Part shown: one piece after another, positions 5,438 to 6,588 of the stretch
Layout: each line of letters starts with the position of its first letter
Numbering within the stretch: position 1 is the first letter of the stretch
Assembly (NCBI RefSeq): GCF_937976265.1
Contig: NZ_CALJRX010000337.1
Coordinates: 1-6,588 of the forward strand
From: an uncultured Haemophilus sp.
GTDB taxonomy: Bacteria > Pseudomonadota > Gammaproteobacteria > Enterobacterales > Pasteurellaceae
DNA length: 6,588 bases
Direction of reading: 5' to 3'
Position numbers and translations under genes: made by a program
Notes under the pieces: generated by a model
Seen by the model: only the letters and a program-made list of their open reading frames with translations
What the model was told of the DNA's origin: nothing
The model's database searches: none

Positions 5438-6103
5438 ATGCAAACAAACTCTCCTTTAATGCCTCGTGAAAAATTATTGAAATACGGCGTTGAAGCCCTC
5501 GAAGATCACGAATTACTTGCTATTTTTCTACGAACAGGGATTAAAGGTTGCCCTGTCATGGAATTATCACATAACGTGCTGCAACATTTTGGCTCTCTTC
5601 GAACCTTATTAAGCGCAGATAAAGAAGCCTTTTGCAAAGTAAAAGGATTGGGCATTACACAATTTATTCAACTGCAAGCCACCACAGAAATGACCAAACG
5701 CTATCTCAAACAAGAATTGCTGATAGAACATGTATTTACCGACACATCGACGGTAAAGCTTTATCTTCAAGCGGAGCTTCATCACGAAGAACGTGAAATT
5801 TTTATGGTGTTATTTTTAGATAATCAACATCGTTTGATTAAAAAAGAGCGGTTATTTTTAGGCACAATTAATGTGACAAATGTTTATCCACGAGAAATCA
5901 TCAAAGAAAGCCTTTACTGCAATGCGGCCGCTTTAATTTTGGCTCACAACCACCCTTCTGGCCTAGCAGAACCGAGCTATTCCGATAAACTGATCACACA
6001 AAAAATTATTGAAGCCGCCGAATTAATGGATATTCGTATTTTGGATCATTTTATTGTCGGCAAAGGGACTTGTTATTCTTTTGCAGAACATAATCTGTTA
6101 TAG
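5438..6103 (+). CDS. radC: RadC family JAMM/MPN+ metalloprotein
   Basis: 221 aa, about the length of E. coli RadC. The N-terminal part (about 1-90) begins LMPREKLLKYG and carries a helix-hairpin-helix-like stretch (CKVKGLGITQFIQL). The C-terminal JAMM domain (about 100-221) has a complete zinc-binding set: E120 in EREIFMVLFLD, H170 and H172 in AHNHPSG, and D183 with S180 (H-x-H-P-x-G-x4-S-x2-D). The biochemical role is unsettled; the old link to DNA repair in E. coli was later attributed to another gene. In H. influenzae it is, as I recall, induced with competence genes, and a CRP-S-like site lies upstream. The start matches homologues but has no visible Shine-Dalgarno sequence, which is odd. 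Divergent from coaBC. Confidence 0.95.
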   Translation: MQTNSPLMPREKLLKYGVEALEDHELLAIFLRTGIKGCPVMELSHNVLQHFGSLRTLLSADKEAFCKVKGLGITQFIQLQATTEMTKRYLKQELLIEHVFTDTSTVKLYLQAELHHEEREIFMVLFLDNQHRLIKKERLFLGTINVTNVYPREIIKESLYCNAAALILAHNHPSGLAEPSYSDKLITQKIIEAAELMDIRILDHFIVGKGTCYSFAEHNLL

Positions 6104-6170
6104 TTTTAGGGAATTTGATGATTTTTTTATCGTTCATTTCCATTTAAAGACGGAAAAATCGCTTTTAGAC

Positions 6171-6199
6171 TTGAGAAATGAAAATAAAGTCAGTATAAT
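6171..6199 (+). promoter_or_regulatory. Sigma70 promoter of rpmB-rpmG
   Basis: -35 TTGAGA (6171-6176), exact 17-bp spacer, and a perfect -10 TATAAT (6194-6199). A GC-rich discriminator (TTGCGACC) follows, of the type seen at stringently controlled ribosomal promoters. The predicted start at about 6205-6207 leaves a leader of roughly 115 nt before rpmB. The promoter makes rpmB-rpmG independent of radC, which has no clear terminator. Confidence 0.85.
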
Positions 6200-6205
6200 T
6201 TGCGA

Positions 6206-6321
6206 CCTTTAATATAGTAAGTGGGTCGGATACTGCGACCTGACGAGGAAGCAAGCTTAGTTTTAAGCTTCATTATCCGAACCATAAGCTCGAGCTTATA
6301 TTTAAATTATTGGAGATTATT
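6206..6321 (+). promoter_or_regulatory. Structured 5' leader of rpmB-rpmG
   Basis: Several helices can form. The outer stem GGTCGGATA (6224-6232) pairs with TATCCGAACC (6274-6283), with one bulged A. It encloses either GAAGC/GCTTC (6248-6252/6267-6271) or AAGCTT/AAGCTT (6253-6258/6265-6270). Next comes a perfect 16-bp palindrome ATAAGCTCGAGCTTAT (6284-6299), giving a 6-bp stem with a UCGA loop. GGTCG (6224-6228) can instead pair with CGACC (6236-6240), so two folds compete. No U-run follows, so control, if any, would be at translation or RNA stability. The ligand is unknown; autogenous control by L28 is only a possibility. Confidence 0.45.
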
Positions 6322-6558
6322 ATGTCTAGAGTTTGTCAAGTAACAGGCAAGCGTCCAGCTGTGGGTAACAACCGCTCACACGCGTTGAATGCGACACGTC
6401 GTCGTTTTCTTCCAAACCTTCACACTCACCGTTTCTGGGTTGAAAGTGAAAACCGTTTCGTAACCTTACGTTTAACTGCGAAAGGTATGCGTATTATCGA
6501 TAAAAAAGGCATTGATGCAGTGTTAGCTGAAATCCGTGCTCGTGGCGAAAAAATCTAA
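6322..6558 (+). CDS. rpmB: 50S ribosomal protein L28 (bL28)
   Basis: Small basic protein of the large ribosomal subunit, 78 aa, the same length as E. coli L28. It begins [33 protein letters not shown] and carries the family's [15 protein letters not shown] core. The ATG at 6322 is preceded by GGAG with 6 nt spacing; an in-frame TTG at 6310 would add four residues overlapping that ribosome-binding site and is rejected. First gene of the rpmB-rpmG operon, with its own promoter and a long structured leader. Confidence 0.98.
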
Positions 6559-6569
6559 GGAGCTAAAAC

Positions 6570-6588
6570 ATGGCAGCTAAAGGCGCTC
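6570..6588 (+). CDS. rpmG: 50S ribosomal protein L33 (3' partial, first codons)
   Basis: Only ATG and the codons for MAAKGA plus one base are in the window. This is the usual start of proteobacterial L33 (MAAKGAREKIRL). AAGGAG (6557-6562) overlaps the rpmB stop and sits 7 nt before the ATG. The rpmB-rpmG order with an 11-bp gap is the standard operon, which supports the call despite the short visible part. Confidence 0.9.

Noticed and set aside
6120..6160. Possible radC terminator (GATTTTT / AAAAATC)
   Set aside because: The stem is only seven mostly A-T pairs with a loop of about 27 nt and no strong T-run after it; too weak to call.

Overview
This window comes from a chromosome of the family Pasteurellaceae, most likely a Haemophilus species. 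Three things point there: moderately AT-rich DNA, four exact copies of the Haemophilus uptake signal AAGTGCGGT, and a gene run (rpmG-rpmB-radC-coaBC-dut-slmA-yheU-crp) that from memory matches the order around HI0950-HI0957 of H. influenzae Rd. A GlcNAc/glucose-type PTS permease beside this run is not, as I recall, part of Rd. That favours a relative such as H. parainfluenzae, but the species call is inference.

Layout. Positions 3-1412 (+) hold the 5'-truncated gene for a PTS EIIC-EIIB permease (nagE-like), closed by a good intrinsic terminator. Positions 1460-1921 hold no protein gene. Instead there is a strong minus-strand sigma70 promoter (TTGACA-17-TATCAT) firing into about 210 nt that folds into many helices, several with G-U pairs that exist only on the minus strand. 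This looks like an unannotated small RNA and is the most interesting item here. Positions 1922-5235 (-) form a compact leftward cluster read as coaBC, dut, slmA, yheU, crp: coenzyme A synthesis, dUTP removal, nucleoid occlusion, a small conserved protein and the cAMP receptor protein. Spacing is 73, 3, 21 and 16 bp. Divergent from coaBC is radC (5438-6103, +). The shared 202-bp intergenic region carries a CRP-S (Sxy-dependent competence) type site, a possible SlmA-like palindrome and an uptake signal. After a near-consensus promoter and a structured leader come rpmB (L28) and the first codons of rpmG (L33).

How the parts connect. CRP, encoded here, together with Sxy is the known activator of competence genes in H. 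influenzae, and radC is as I recall one of them. The CRP-S-like site upstream of radC fits this. The EIICB protein lacks an EIIA domain, so it must take phosphate from a separate EIIA (Crr), the protein that in gamma-proteobacteria links sugar supply to cAMP and so to CRP. No mobile element, CRISPR array, tRNA or rRNA gene was seen.
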